Assembly (NCBI GenBank): GCA_035353235.1
Contig: DAOPZG010000026.1
Span: forward strand, 1-23,594
Length of the DNA stretch: 23,594 nucleotides
Direction of reading: 5' to 3'
Source: CAXXOK01 sp035353235
GTDB lineage: Bacteria > Bacillota > Clostridia > Christensenellales > Aristaeellaceae
The position numbers and the translations under genes were made by a program. The first letter of the stretch is position 1, and every line of letters starts with the position of its first letter. Under the pieces are notes generated by a model. It did no database searches. It was not told the DNA's origin and saw only the letters and a program-made list of their open reading frames with translations. Positions 6,113-13,221 of this stretch are shown here, piece after piece.

Positions 6113-6775
6113 CTAACCCCGGTAATACTCCATCCGATGGGTAAGCCAGTTAAAGAAGATTGTCACCACGGTGTTCATCGCCAGATAGAAAAGTCCCGCG
6201 ATAAACAGCGGTTCCACCGAACCGGATGCCGAGGTCGCGTTTTTTGCCGACAGGAACAGTTCCCCAACAGCAATCGCCGTCGCGAGCGACGTATCTTTCA
6301 CCAGCGTAATCACTTCGTTGCTGACCGGGAGCAAGACCCGCTTCATCGTTTGCGGAAGGATGATCTGCGTAAACGTCTGCGCGCGCGTAAAGCCCAAAAC
6401 CTGAGACGCTTCATACTGTCCACGGTCAATGCTCATAATGCCGCCGCGGTATATCTCCGCAAAATAAGCGGCATAATTCAGCGAAAACGCAATCAGTGTG
6501 GATTCCAGCCGCGGAATCGGCCCAACCAGACGGGGTAGAAAGAAATACACTGTAAACAGTTGCAGCATCAGCGGCGTACCGCGCATAATCAGGATATAGA
6601 ACGCAACGGGAGCGGAAAGCCATTTATGCCTGCTCATCCTGCCCAGCGCTACGGCAAGCCCGAGCGGCAGTGAGAAAAGCAGCGTAAAGAAAAAAATATA
6701 CAGGCTGGTTCCCATGCCTTGCGCCAATTGAGCAAGCAATTTTATCAACAGATCCGGATGATTCAGGTATTGCAT
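6113..6775 (-). CDS. Polar amino-acid ABC transporter permease
   Basis: This 220-residue permease belongs to the His/Glu/Gln/Arg/opine family. The N-terminal helix leads into GMGTSLYIFF, followed by the family hallmark MRGTPLMLQLF (around residues 65-75). The EAA loop is GQYEASQVLGFTRAQTFTQI (about 137-156), which contacts the ATPase. Five membrane helices are predicted. It lies between the binding-protein gene (103 nt upstream, separated by a terminator-like hairpin) and the ATPase gene (17 nt downstream). One permease gene suggests a homodimeric channel. Confidence 0.93.
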   Translation of the reverse strand: MQYLNHPDLLIKLLAQLAQGMGTSLYIFFFTLLFSLPLGLAVALGRMSRHKWLSAPVAFYILIMRGTPLMLQLFTVYFFLPRLVGPIPRLESTLIAFSLNYAAYFAEIYRGGIMSIDRGQYEASQVLGFTRAQTFTQIILPQTMKRVLLPVSNEVITLVKDTSLATAIAVGELFLSAKNATSASGSVEPLFIAGLFYLAMNTVVTIFFNWLTHRMEYYRG

Positions 6776-6816
6776 GATATCTCCCCTGTTTCGCAGCGTA
6801 GATCATTGCTAAGCCG

Positions 6817-6852
6817 AAAAGCAGGGCAAACCCGTTTACGGGCCTGCCCTGC
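6817..6852 (-). terminator. Intercistronic terminator-like hairpin after the binding-protein gene
   Basis: On the minus strand GCAGGGC (6852-6846) pairs with GCCCTGC (6827-6821). Between them a second inverted repeat, CCCGTTTACGGG (6831-6842), extends the structure, and four T (6820-6817) follow. It lies within the operon, so it probably acts as a partial terminator or 3'-end stabiliser that gives more binding-protein mRNA than permease/ATPase mRNA. Confidence 0.7.
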
Positions 6853-6878
6853 GCCGTTATCGTCGCGCGATGTGCGCT

Positions 6879-7703
6879 TTATTGCGCCGCTTCCTGTTGG
6901 GCTACAATCGTTACGTCAGAACCGAACCATTCCGTCGAAATCTCCGCCAGTTTCCCATCCTTGGCCATCGCGAACAGCTGCTGATTGACAGCATCGGTCA
7001 AAGCCAGATCCCCCTTGCGGAAACCCACCGCATACTGCTCGGGAGCAAGCTGCTCATCCAGCACACGGTAATTCGCGCCTTTCTTGGCAATATAATAATT
7101 CGCTACGATCACATCCAGCGCAACCGCGTCCACGCCGCCGTTGTCCAAATCCATCAGGGCCAGCGTATTGTCGCTGTATTCCACAGGCGCGCCATCCAGC
7201 GAAGCAAGCAGATCGGCGTTTGCCGCCACAGCTTCCGCCGCGGAAGAACCGGATTGAAGCGCCAGTTTCTTACCCTTCATATCAGCAATTGTTTTAATAT
7301 CGCTGTCCGCCTTCACACACAGCACCTGCGCGTTGTTCAGATACGGCACAGACAGGCTCATGCTTTCCTTGCGTTCGTCTGTAACAGTCATGCCGTTCCA
7401 GATGCAATCGATATTGCCGCTGCTCAGTTCCAGGTCTTTTGCGCTCCAGTCGATTGGCTGCAGCACCAGCTCTACCCCAAGGCGGGCACACACTTCACGG
7501 GCAACGTCGATGTCAAAACCAACGTAGCTTCCGTTCTCGTCAGTGAAGCCCATAGGCGGGAAGCTGGCATCAAAACCAAGCACAAACTGCCCCTTGTCCT
7601 TCACTTTTTGCAGAGAATCATCCTCCGCAAACGCGGCAAAGGATACGGCGCACAGCATCAGCGCCAGTGTGAGGGCCAGAATGGATTTCAATTTCTTCAT
7701 CAT
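6879..7703 (-). CDS. Polar amino-acid ABC transporter substrate-binding protein
   Basis: This is a 274-residue secreted protein of solute-binding family 3. An N-terminal signal peptide (about residues 1-26, ending AFA before EDD) is followed by the typical lobe motifs FVLGFDASFPPMGF, YVGFDIDVA and GNIDCIWNGMTVTDERK. The signal peptide contains a Cys but no convincing lipobox, so the mature protein may be cleaved by signal peptidase I instead of being lipid-anchored. AAAGGAG lies 6 nt before the start. It is the first gene of the importer operon, behind a near-consensus promoter. The ligand could be a polar or sulfur amino acid; the sequence does not settle it. Confidence 0.93.
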   Translation of the reverse strand: MMKKLKSILALTLALMLCAVSFAAFAEDDSLQKVKDKGQFVLGFDASFPPMGFTDENGSYVGFDIDVAREVCARLGVELVLQPIDWSAKDLELSSGNIDCIWNGMTVTDERKESMSLSVPYLNNAQVLCVKADSDIKTIADMKGKKLALQSGSSAAEAVAANADLLASLDGAPVEYSDNTLALMDLDNGGVDAVALDVIVANYYIAKKGANYRVLDEQLAPEQYAVGFRKGDLALTDAVNQQLFAMAKDGKLAEISTEWFGSDVTIVAQQEAAQ

Positions 7704-7748
7704 CGATCGCTCCTTTAATGCTTTAGCATGGTAAACTGTTCATGTGCG

Positions 7749-7777
7749 AGTATACCCGATCCCCGTCGGTTTGTCAA
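7749..7777 (-). promoter_or_regulatory. Promoter of the amino-acid ABC importer operon
   Basis: On the minus strand TTGACA (7777-7772) and TATACT (7754-7749) are separated by exactly 17 bp. The -35 is a perfect match to the housekeeping consensus and the -10 a 5/6 match. The start would be near 7742, giving a short leader of about 40 nt before the binding-protein gene. Confidence 0.9.
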
Positions 7778-7881
7778 CCCCCTAAAAACGATCCTTCTCA
7801 ATATGCATGTTTCTTCGGCTTCCAGACGGAAAATGGATTGCCGGAAAGAGTACCTGTACTGCCTGTATTTATTCCGATTGC

Positions 7882-7911
7882 TTGACGTGTCTGCCCCATA
7901 GACGATACAAT
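7882..7911 (+). promoter_or_regulatory. Promoter of the XdhC-family gene
   Basis: TTGACG (7882-7887) and TACAAT (7906-7911) are spaced 18 bp apart, each a 5/6 match. The start codon of the XdhC-family gene is 35 nt downstream. This promoter and that of the ABC importer fire away from each other across about 100 bp in which I see no further structure. Confidence 0.75.
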
Positions 7912-7946
7912 AAGCACAAATCCGTTTATGAAATGAGGCTTCCCAT

Positions 7947-9023
7947 ATGAAAACGCTGTTGCCTGTGATCCTGCGAGAGCTGCAAAAAGGTTCGTCCGTC
8001 GCGCTTGCGACGGTGCTGGAAGCCAAAGGCTCAGCGCCTCGCGGCGCAGGCGCCTGCATGCTGCTTACGCAGGCCGGTAAAACCTTCGGTACCGTCGGGG
8101 GTGGCATATTGGAGTACCGCGCCCTGCAAACGCTAACCGCACTATTCTCGTCGCCATCCCCCGCCGTTGTTTCCGTTGCCGGTTTGGACGCTTCATGCGC
8201 TGAAGGTTTCGTTTCCGCTGTCGAAGACTATGCGCTGACCCAAGATGAGGTGAAAAGTCTGGGGATGGTGTGCGGTGGCAATGTATCCATATTGTATCAG
8301 GTGTTATCACCGGAACTGTTGTCTTTTGTTCAGGAAGCCGTATCACGGTTGAACAACTTGCAAAACTTGTGGTTGGTTCGCACGCTGGCTAACGGGAAAG
8401 TGATCCGGCTCTCGCTAAGCGATGGAAGGCGCAATCCAACCGATCTGTCTGATGCGTCGATAGGGCCGTTGTACTGTCGAAAAACGATGCTTCAGCCCTC
8501 CGAATCCGATCCGGACCAACTTTTCCTTTTCGAACCTATAATGCTGAATACGCATACATACCTTTTCGGATGCGGACATGTTTCTCAGTGCCTCGCTCCG
8601 TTGCTCTCTCAATTGGATTTCGCTCCCGTAGCGTATGATGATCGTCCCGAATTTGCAAACTCGGATCGCTTTCCCACCGTTTCTGCCGTCGTTTGCGCAC
8701 CTTTCCCGCAGGCCGCGGAAAAGCTGTCCGTAACCGGCGAAGATGAAATTGTCATCATGACGCGCGGACATGTGAACGATCTTGAGATTCTTTCGTTTGC
8801 CCTTCGAACCCCCGCTTACTACATCGGTTTGATTGGCAGTCGATCCAAAATCACGCATACGAAGGCGATGATTTGTCAACAGGGTTTTACGGAATCGGAT
8901 TTTGCAAAGGTGCATACGCCGATCGGCTTGCCGATTCTCGCGGAAACGCCGATGGAAATCGCGGTCAGCGTCGCTGCGGAAATGATTCGGGAACGCGCGA
9001 TCCGAACCGGACTGAAAACCTGA
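7947..9023 (+). CDS. XdhC/CoxI-family molybdenum hydroxylase maturation protein
   Basis: This 358-residue protein has both halves of the XdhC family. The N-terminal XdhC_CoxI domain carries GSAPRGAGA (about residues 28-36) and GTVGGGILEYRAL. The C-terminal Rossmann-type domain carries HTYLFGCGHVSQCLAPL (about 201-217) and ends with TPIGLPI before a helix. Family members bind molybdenum cofactor, promote its sulfuration with a cysteine desulfurase, and deliver it to xanthine-dehydrogenase-type enzymes. In SDMH clusters such a protein accompanies YqeB, YqeC and SelD, exactly the genes convergent with it here. It has its own promoter and ends at a terminator shared with selD. The fold and role are family knowledge; handling of Se-containing cofactor is inferred from context. 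Confidence 0.9.
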   Translation: MKTLLPVILRELQKGSSVALATVLEAKGSAPRGAGACMLLTQAGKTFGTVGGGILEYRALQTLTALFSSPSPAVVSVAGLDASCAEGFVSAVEDYALTQDEVKSLGMVCGGNVSILYQVLSPELLSFVQEAVSRLNNLQNLWLVRTLANGKVIRLSLSDGRRNPTDLSDASIGPLYCRKTMLQPSESDPDQLFLFEPIMLNTHTYLFGCGHVSQCLAPLLSQLDFAPVAYDDRPEFANSDRFPTVSAVVCAPFPQAAEKLSVTGEDEIVIMTRGHVNDLEILSFALRTPAYYIGLIGSRSKITHTKAMICQQGFTESDFAKVHTPIGLPILAETPMEIAVSVAAEMIRERAIRTGLKT

Positions 9024-9054
9024 AAAAAAGCGGGCCGTACATCACGGTCCGCTT
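9023..9054 (-). terminator. Terminator shared by selD (minus) and the XdhC gene (plus)
   Basis: AAGCGGGCCGT (9028-9038) pairs with ACGGTCCGCTT (9044-9054) with one G-U pair and a 5-nt loop. Read on the minus strand a run of seven T follows (9029-9023), so it is a strong terminator for the selenium operon. On the plus strand the stem has only a weak T-run. Confidence 0.85.
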
Positions 9055-9082
9055 CTACGTTGGCTTAAAGAATTCGCTCTTG

Positions 9083-10114
9083 TTATTCGCACAAAATGAT
9101 GGATTTTTCCGTCTTTTCAATCACTAGGCCAATTCGCTGTGTGGAAGGCACCTCGTGAAGAAGCGCTTCGTATACCTGATCCGCGTCCTTAGGCGCCACC
9201 GCAATCAGCATTCCGCCGGATGTTTGGGGATCAAACAGAACATCCGCCACCTCCAGCGGCGTATCGCCCAGATCAGTCTTGGCTTCCGCAAATTCCCGGT
9301 TTCGATAAGCGCCTTCCGGAATGATGCCCATTCTGGCCAGTTCCAGCGCTTCCGGGATAATATCGATGCGGCTTGGGTGTATCCGCAGGCTTACGCCGCT
9401 TCCCTCTGCCATTTCCAGCCCGTGTCCCATCAGCGAAAAGCCCGTCACGTCTGTGCATGCGTGGATTTCAAAAGGACGAATGGCTTCCGCGGCAGCGCGG
9501 TTGAGCGTTGTGGTAAGACGGATGCAGGTCGCTTCCCCCTCCGGGGACAGCATCTCCGCCTTCTTTGCGGTCATCAGGATGCCGATTCCCAATGGCTTTG
9601 TTAAAAACAGCACATCGCCCGGTTTGGCTCCGCAGTTGGACAGAATTCTTTGGGGATGGACAAACCCCGTTACCGCGAGACCGTATACAGGTTCTTCCCC
9701 GTAGATACTGTGACCGCCGGTAATCATCGCGCCCGCTTCATACGCTTTGTCGTACCCGCCGCGTAAAATCTGGTGAACGGTTTCCTTGGGCATCCCTTTA
9801 GGCACTATCAGCACATTCTGGGCCAGTTTAGGCTCACCGCCCATTGCGTAGATATCGGAAAGCGCATTCGTAGCCGCAATTTGGCCGAAAGTGTACGGAT
9901 CGTCCACCATAGGTGGGAAAAAATCAATCGTTTGAACCAGCGCCAGTTCGTCACTGATGCGATAAACAGACGCGTCGTCGGAAGTGTCAAACCCGACAAG
10001 CAGGTTGGGGTCATTGCGGGTTTTCAGGTCCTTCAGCAGTTTGGACAGCGTTCCCGCGCCGACCTTCGCGCCGCAGCCCGCGCACTTTGCAAGTTTGGAA
10101 AGTTTAACGTCCAC
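9083..10114 (-). CDS. selD: Selenide, water dikinase SelD
   Basis: This 343-residue cytoplasmic enzyme makes selenophosphate from selenide and ATP, the activated selenium donor for selenocysteine tRNA and for other Se cofactors. The N-terminal active-site motif KCAGCGAK places the catalytic Cys at residue 14 and the essential Lys at 17, equivalent to Cys17 and Lys20 in E. coli. The codon is TGC, not an in-frame TGA, so this is the Cys form and not the selenoprotein form. FDTSDDASVYR and ITGGHSIYG are further family motifs. The GTG start follows GGGAGGGG and overlaps the end of yqeB by 11 nt. It is the last gene of the selenium operon. Confidence 0.96.
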   Translation of the reverse strand: MDVKLSKLAKCAGCGAKVGAGTLSKLLKDLKTRNDPNLLVGFDTSDDASVYRISDELALVQTIDFFPPMVDDPYTFGQIAATNALSDIYAMGGEPKLAQNVLIVPKGMPKETVHQILRGGYDKAYEAGAMITGGHSIYGEEPVYGLAVTGFVHPQRILSNCGAKPGDVLFLTKPLGIGILMTAKKAEMLSPEGEATCIRLTTTLNRAAAEAIRPFEIHACTDVTGFSLMGHGLEMAEGSGVSLRIHPSRIDIIPEALELARMGIIPEGAYRNREFAEAKTDLGDTPLEVADVLFDPQTSGGMLIAVAPKDADQVYEALLHEVPSTQRIGLVIEKTEKSIILCE

Positions 10115-10904
10115 CCTGTACCCCTCCCGAAAACATCAGCAGTGCTTCCAGCACGCCGCCGCCTATGGCGCGCGCTTTGTCGCTGACCGTTTCGCAGTAT
10201 TCCGGATGATCACGCGGGTCAACATCGCCGCTTTTCATACCGCGATTCACGGGGGTTCCATCCGGCAGCAGTCCGCGCAGAACACCGGTCAGCAGAGCCT
10301 GAACCGGTTGCCCACTCACAGTGGCCACAACGTCCCCCATCTCGACATGCGAGCCGATCTGAAGCGTCGTATGCCACACTCCGTCGCAGGGTGCACGCAG
10401 AATGCGTTCTTCGGTATATCCGCCGATATTGCCCGGTTTACCGGTGTTGGGCATTGCGCCTCCATGCGTTATCACCCGGCCAAGATCATGCCCGCGCATG
10501 GTCTCCACCACCGCGTGGCAGTCTGTTCCCGCTGTAAAGCCGGGGCCAAGCGCGATAACAACAGGCGCATCGCTTATCCGGGTGTTGATATTCCGCTTCG
10601 CCAGCACCGCGTCAACCACCGCATCCGGCTGGATAACGCGAACACAGTCCGCATTCGGGTCCACAAGCACGGCGATTTCGCCGCGCTGTGCCAGTTCCAG
10701 CGCCTGCGCCACGTTCTCCGCGCGTACCGCGCGAATACCTTCCACTGTGGCTTCGCCGTCCCATACCGCTCGGCAGAAACTGACAGTGCGGCGGATGGCT
10801 GTCGGATGTGGGATTTCCGTCATCACCAGATGAATCCCCGCGCGATGCAGCCGCACCGCCACGCCGGTCGCCAAATCGCCCGCGCCCTTCATAATGACCA
10901 GCAT
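10104..10904 (-). CDS. yqeB: Selenium-dependent molybdenum hydroxylase system protein YqeB (EF2563 family)
   Basis: This 266-residue cytoplasmic protein has the signature N-terminus VIMKGAGDLATGVAVRLHRAG, a nucleotide-binding-like glycine loop, followed by MTEIPHPTAIRRTVSF. A later GPGFTAGTDCHAVVETMRGHD and a C-terminal beta-rich part (about residues 165-245) with APCDGV and IGGGVLEALL complete the family pattern. The family was defined by co-occurrence with SelD and selenium-dependent Mo hydroxylases; its biochemical role is not established and may concern the Se-containing cofactor. It lies 2 nt after yqeC and overlaps selD by 11 nt. Confidence 0.93.
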   Translation of the reverse strand: MLVIMKGAGDLATGVAVRLHRAGIHLVMTEIPHPTAIRRTVSFCRAVWDGEATVEGIRAVRAENVAQALELAQRGEIAVLVDPNADCVRVIQPDAVVDAVLAKRNINTRISDAPVVIALGPGFTAGTDCHAVVETMRGHDLGRVITHGGAMPNTGKPGNIGGYTEERILRAPCDGVWHTTLQIGSHVEMGDVVATVSGQPVQALLTGVLRGLLPDGTPVNRGMKSGDVDPRDHPEYCETVSDKARAIGGGVLEALLMFSGGVQGGR

Positions 10905-10906
10905 CT

Positions 10907-11647
10907 TTACGCTCGCTCTTCTTCGTTCAGTGTTTGTTGGTAAATTCCATCGTCCCAGATTTCCGCCCAGCCGGGGTGCGCCTGCAAGGCGGCAAGTACG
11001 GTATTCGCATGCAGCAACCGCGCTGTATCCCGCGCAAATGCCAAACGGGTTGGGGTATCTGTCTGATTAAGCAGGATACGAAACGCACTCTTCACACCCT
11101 TGCGCTGTCCGCAGGCATTTTCCAGCACCTTAGCCACGGCCTGCGGAGTTACCGTTGCATTCCCCGGTAAACCTGCCAATGCCGTATACCTTTCCGGCCG
11201 ATGAGCGGACAGGCGAATCGGTTGGCCCGCGCAGCTCATGCCCGCGACGGCGATCACCAAACCGGCATCCTGCGGCAGAACCGGTTCGTTCTCCGCAGGC
11301 GCTTTCAGCGGTAACCCCCGGGAACCGTCGGCCTCTACCAGCACATACTCCGCCAGATCACGCCAGTGATCTCCCAGCCTTTGCGGCATAGATAATTTCC
11401 CGTCGGCAGCAGGTTCTCCCGCCACAACCAGCTTGTGTTGCAAAAATGCAGCCGCCAGCTCCGTTTGATCCGGCGAGAGCATCGTAAAGCACTCCGGTTG
11501 CCAAATATGCGTTGTTGTCGTTACAAGCACCGTATGCTTTTCGGACAGTTCCTGCGCCAGCCTCATCATCAGCGTCGTTTTACCGCCGCCTCCGACAACC
11601 GCTGTTACCCCCATGGGGATTTGTAGAATTTCACTAAAGCGTATCAT
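10907..11647 (-). CDS. yqeC: Selenium-dependent hydroxylase accessory protein YqeC
   Basis: This 246-residue protein has a P-loop near the N-terminus (VVGGGGKTTLMMRLA, about residues 17-31) and VTTTTHIW soon after, then YVLVEADGSRGLPLKAP (about 96-112), all hallmarks of the YqeC family. It is a predicted cytoplasmic NTPase, restricted to genomes with selenium-dependent molybdenum hydroxylases. Its precise reaction is unknown. The ATG start lies inside the end of the DUF3343 gene (14-nt overlap), and yqeB follows after 2 nt, so the three are probably translated in step. Confidence 0.92.
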   Translation of the reverse strand: MIRFSEILQIPMGVTAVVGGGGKTTLMMRLAQELSEKHTVLVTTTTHIWQPECFTMLSPDQTELAAAFLQHKLVVAGEPAADGKLSMPQRLGDHWRDLAEYVLVEADGSRGLPLKAPAENEPVLPQDAGLVIAVAGMSCAGQPIRLSAHRPERYTALAGLPGNATVTPQAVAKVLENACGQRKGVKSAFRILLNQTDTPTRLAFARDTARLLHANTVLAALQAHPGWAEIWDDGIYQQTLNEEERA

Positions 11648-11882
11648 TTTGCATCACCGTGCAGTAGGCTTCCCCTTCGGGCGCAAGAGCAACGCGGTCG
11701 TAATCCTTATGCAGCAGGCTGCCAGGTACTTCGTCTGCCCGAAAGATCACACAGGTGCCACAATCGGCGCTTAACGCGCGGGGAACCGGAGCCATATCTG
11801 CCTGCCATCCGGCAGCCTGCAGCGCCCGGTAGGTAGCCAGCGCGGCGTAATGCGTATGGAAAGTGGCAATATAACGGTTCAT
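11634..11882 (-). CDS. DUF3343 protein, putative Se/S carrier
   Basis: This 82-residue protein has the DUF3343 pattern: an N-terminal strand, a helix with THYAALATYRAL, then VPRALSADCG around residues 33-42. DUF3343 proteins are annotated as putative Se/S carriers because of a conserved Cys in this loop. Here the loop reads CGTC (C41 and C44), so two cysteines form a CxxC. The gene overlaps the upstream TusA-like gene by 4 nt (ATGA) and the downstream yqeC by 14 nt. The probable role is to carry a persulfide or perselenide between the desulfurase-like enzyme and SelD or the cofactor enzymes. That role is inferred from context. Confidence 0.85.
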   Translation of the reverse strand: MNRYIATFHTHYAALATYRALQAAGWQADMAPVPRALSADCGTCVIFRADEVPGSLLHKDYDRVALAPEGEAYCTVMQNDTL

Positions 11883-12088
11883 TTCTTGGTTACGGTCAGG
11901 GTAATGTCCGCACCGTTTTTCTGCACAGCCACCTGATAACCGGTGTTACGGGCGAAACGTGTGATATTCTCCACCGCGCAGGCATTATCCACTATGATTT
12001 CTACCCCGTTTGCATCCTCCCGAATCGCGTTACGGGTCATCACAACAGGTTCGGGGCATGCGCAACCCCTCGCGTCTACCTTTTTCAT
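11879..12088 (-). CDS. TusA-like sulfur/selenium carrier (YedF N-terminal domain only)
   Basis: This 69-residue protein is a complete TusA domain. It has the opening VDARGCACPEPVVMTRNAI with the carrier Cys of the CPxP motif at residue 11 and an extra Cys at residue 9, where related proteins usually have Leu. Full-length YedF proteins of selenium clusters are about 200 residues, with a second DsrE-like domain. Here only the first domain is present and the DUF3343 gene follows directly, so the two functions seem split. It overlaps both neighbours by 4 nt. Expected role: accept sulfur or selenium on Cys11 and pass it on in the cytoplasm. Confidence 0.88.
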   Translation of the reverse strand: MKKVDARGCACPEPVVMTRNAIREDANGVEIIVDNACAVENITRFARNTGYQVAVQKNGADITLTVTKK

Positions 12089-13143
12089 GCGTTTGCTCCT
12101 TTACGGTTGGTGTTAAAAAGCGTTACAGCCAACAATACCAGCGCCACAACCCCGACGGCGATTTTCCCGTTTATGGTAGCGCCATTTGCGGAAGAGGCCA
12201 GCCCAAAGTTATGTGCCAAAGCGGCTCCAACGAGCATCCCCAGCAAGGTGATGGCGGAGTCTGTGTTTCCTTCGCCAGCCAGCACCGTCTGACGCAGCGG
12301 GCAACCGCCAAGCAGGACGCTACCCCAACCGACCAGCGCCATGCCCAGAAAGTTCCACAAGCCGTCGGTGTGCGCAATCGGCTGGCCGTCGAAGCCGAGT
12401 TTGAATTTGCCAAGAATCAGATTGCCGATGATCACCACTACCAGCAACGCGACGCTGCCCCACAACAGATGGAAATCCTTAAACAACATTTCGTCGCGGA
12501 TGCCGCCCGCCATGCAGAAGCGGCTACGCTGAGCCATACCGCCCACAATCAGCCCGCCCGCAAGAGAAGCCCATACAGCCGCGTGCATGGAGCCGGGGCC
12601 TTCCGTGGAGAAAGCGAAAAGCGCCGGAAAAAGCAGCACCATCAGCATCAGTACGGTCGAAAGTACGGGCATGCCTGCCCCTTCCAGCCGGTTTTGCGTG
12701 TAGGTACGTTTCAGGGAGAAACCACGGTTCAGCGCGATAACGCCGATCCCGACTCCAGCCGCGAAGCCGACCAGCCCTACCAGCGCGTTCAGGTCGCCTC
12801 CGCCAAGGCGCAACACCATCCGAAGCGGGCACCCCAGAAAGATCAGAGCGCCAATCATCACGGACATTCCCAGTACAAAACGCGTGACCGGGGAGGAACC
12901 GCCGCGCGGTTGAAACTCTTTTTTAAACAGTGAGAGCAGGAAGGAGCCAAGAATAATCCCGATGATTTCCGGACGGACATATTGCACCGCGGACGCGGTA
13001 TGCAGTTTGAGGGAACCGGCGGTATCACGGATAAAACAGGCGATGCAAAAACCCATGTTGGCAGGGTTACCCATAGCGACCAGTATCAGCGCAATGACTC
13101 CAATGAGAGAACCCGTCAGGATAACCGGCAGATGCTTCTTCAT
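12085..13143 (-). CDS. yedE: YedE-type selenium/sulfur transport membrane protein
   Basis: This 352-residue integral membrane protein has about ten hydrophobic segments and belongs to the YeeE/YedE family. Conserved cysteine motifs recur in the two halves: GFCIACF (about residues 31-37) and LGCPLRM (104-110), then SRFCMAGGIRD and GGCPLRQ later. Thiosulfate import by YeeE uses such cysteines, and the YedE branch found with YedF and SelD is thought to move a selenium or sulfur compound. The start ATG follows AAGGGAG. It is the first gene of the selenium operon and overlaps the TusA-like carrier gene by 4 nt. The substrate is inferred from context. Confidence 0.92.
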   Translation of the reverse strand: MKKHLPVILTGSLIGVIALILVAMGNPANMGFCIACFIRDTAGSLKLHTASAVQYVRPEIIGIILGSFLLSLFKKEFQPRGGSSPVTRFVLGMSVMIGALIFLGCPLRMVLRLGGGDLNALVGLVGFAAGVGIGVIALNRGFSLKRTYTQNRLEGAGMPVLSTVLMLMVLLFPALFAFSTEGPGSMHAAVWASLAGGLIVGGMAQRSRFCMAGGIRDEMLFKDFHLLWGSVALLVVVIIGNLILGKFKLGFDGQPIAHTDGLWNFLGMALVGWGSVLLGGCPLRQTVLAGEGNTDSAITLLGMLVGAALAHNFGLASSANGATINGKIAVGVVALVLLAVTLFNTNRKGANA

Positions 13144-13159
13144 TTTTCCTACTCCCTTA

Positions 13160-13168
13160 TGGTATACT
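13160..13168 (+). promoter_or_regulatory. Extended -10 promoter of the desulfurase/selenocysteine lyase gene
   Basis: TGGTATACT is an extended -10 element (TGN plus TATACT) 53 nt before the GTG start. The same 11 bases ATGGTATACTG occur in the TM1266/ECF promoter (3450-3460). No good -35 is visible, as is usual for extended -10 promoters. Confidence 0.5.
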
Positions 13169-13177
13169 GTCCCTATA

Positions 13178-13206
13178 AGAATATCATACCTTTACGTGAT
13201 ACGCAA
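13178..13206 (-). promoter_or_regulatory. Promoter of the selenium operon (yedE to selD)
   Basis: On the minus strand TTGCGT (13206-13201) and TATTCT (13183-13178) are 17 bp apart, each a 4/6 to 5/6 match. It lies back-to-back with the promoter of the plus-strand desulfurase-like gene, within 78 bp of intergenic DNA. Initiation would be near 13171. Confidence 0.5.
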
Positions 13207-13221
13207 GAAAGGACAACGAAA

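Noticed and set aside
7780..7880. Possible small RNA or extra regulatory structure between the two divergent promoters
   Set aside because: I found no convincing promoter, hairpin with T-run or repeat in this stretch.
9083..10114. SelD as a selenoprotein
   Set aside because: The active-site codon is TGC and the frame has no internal TGA, so no selenocysteine is needed.
12982..13221. N-terminal extension of the desulfurase-like protein
   Set aside because: The extra 80 codons are antisense to the start of yedE and run through both promoters. The family begins at the residues encoded from GTG 13222.
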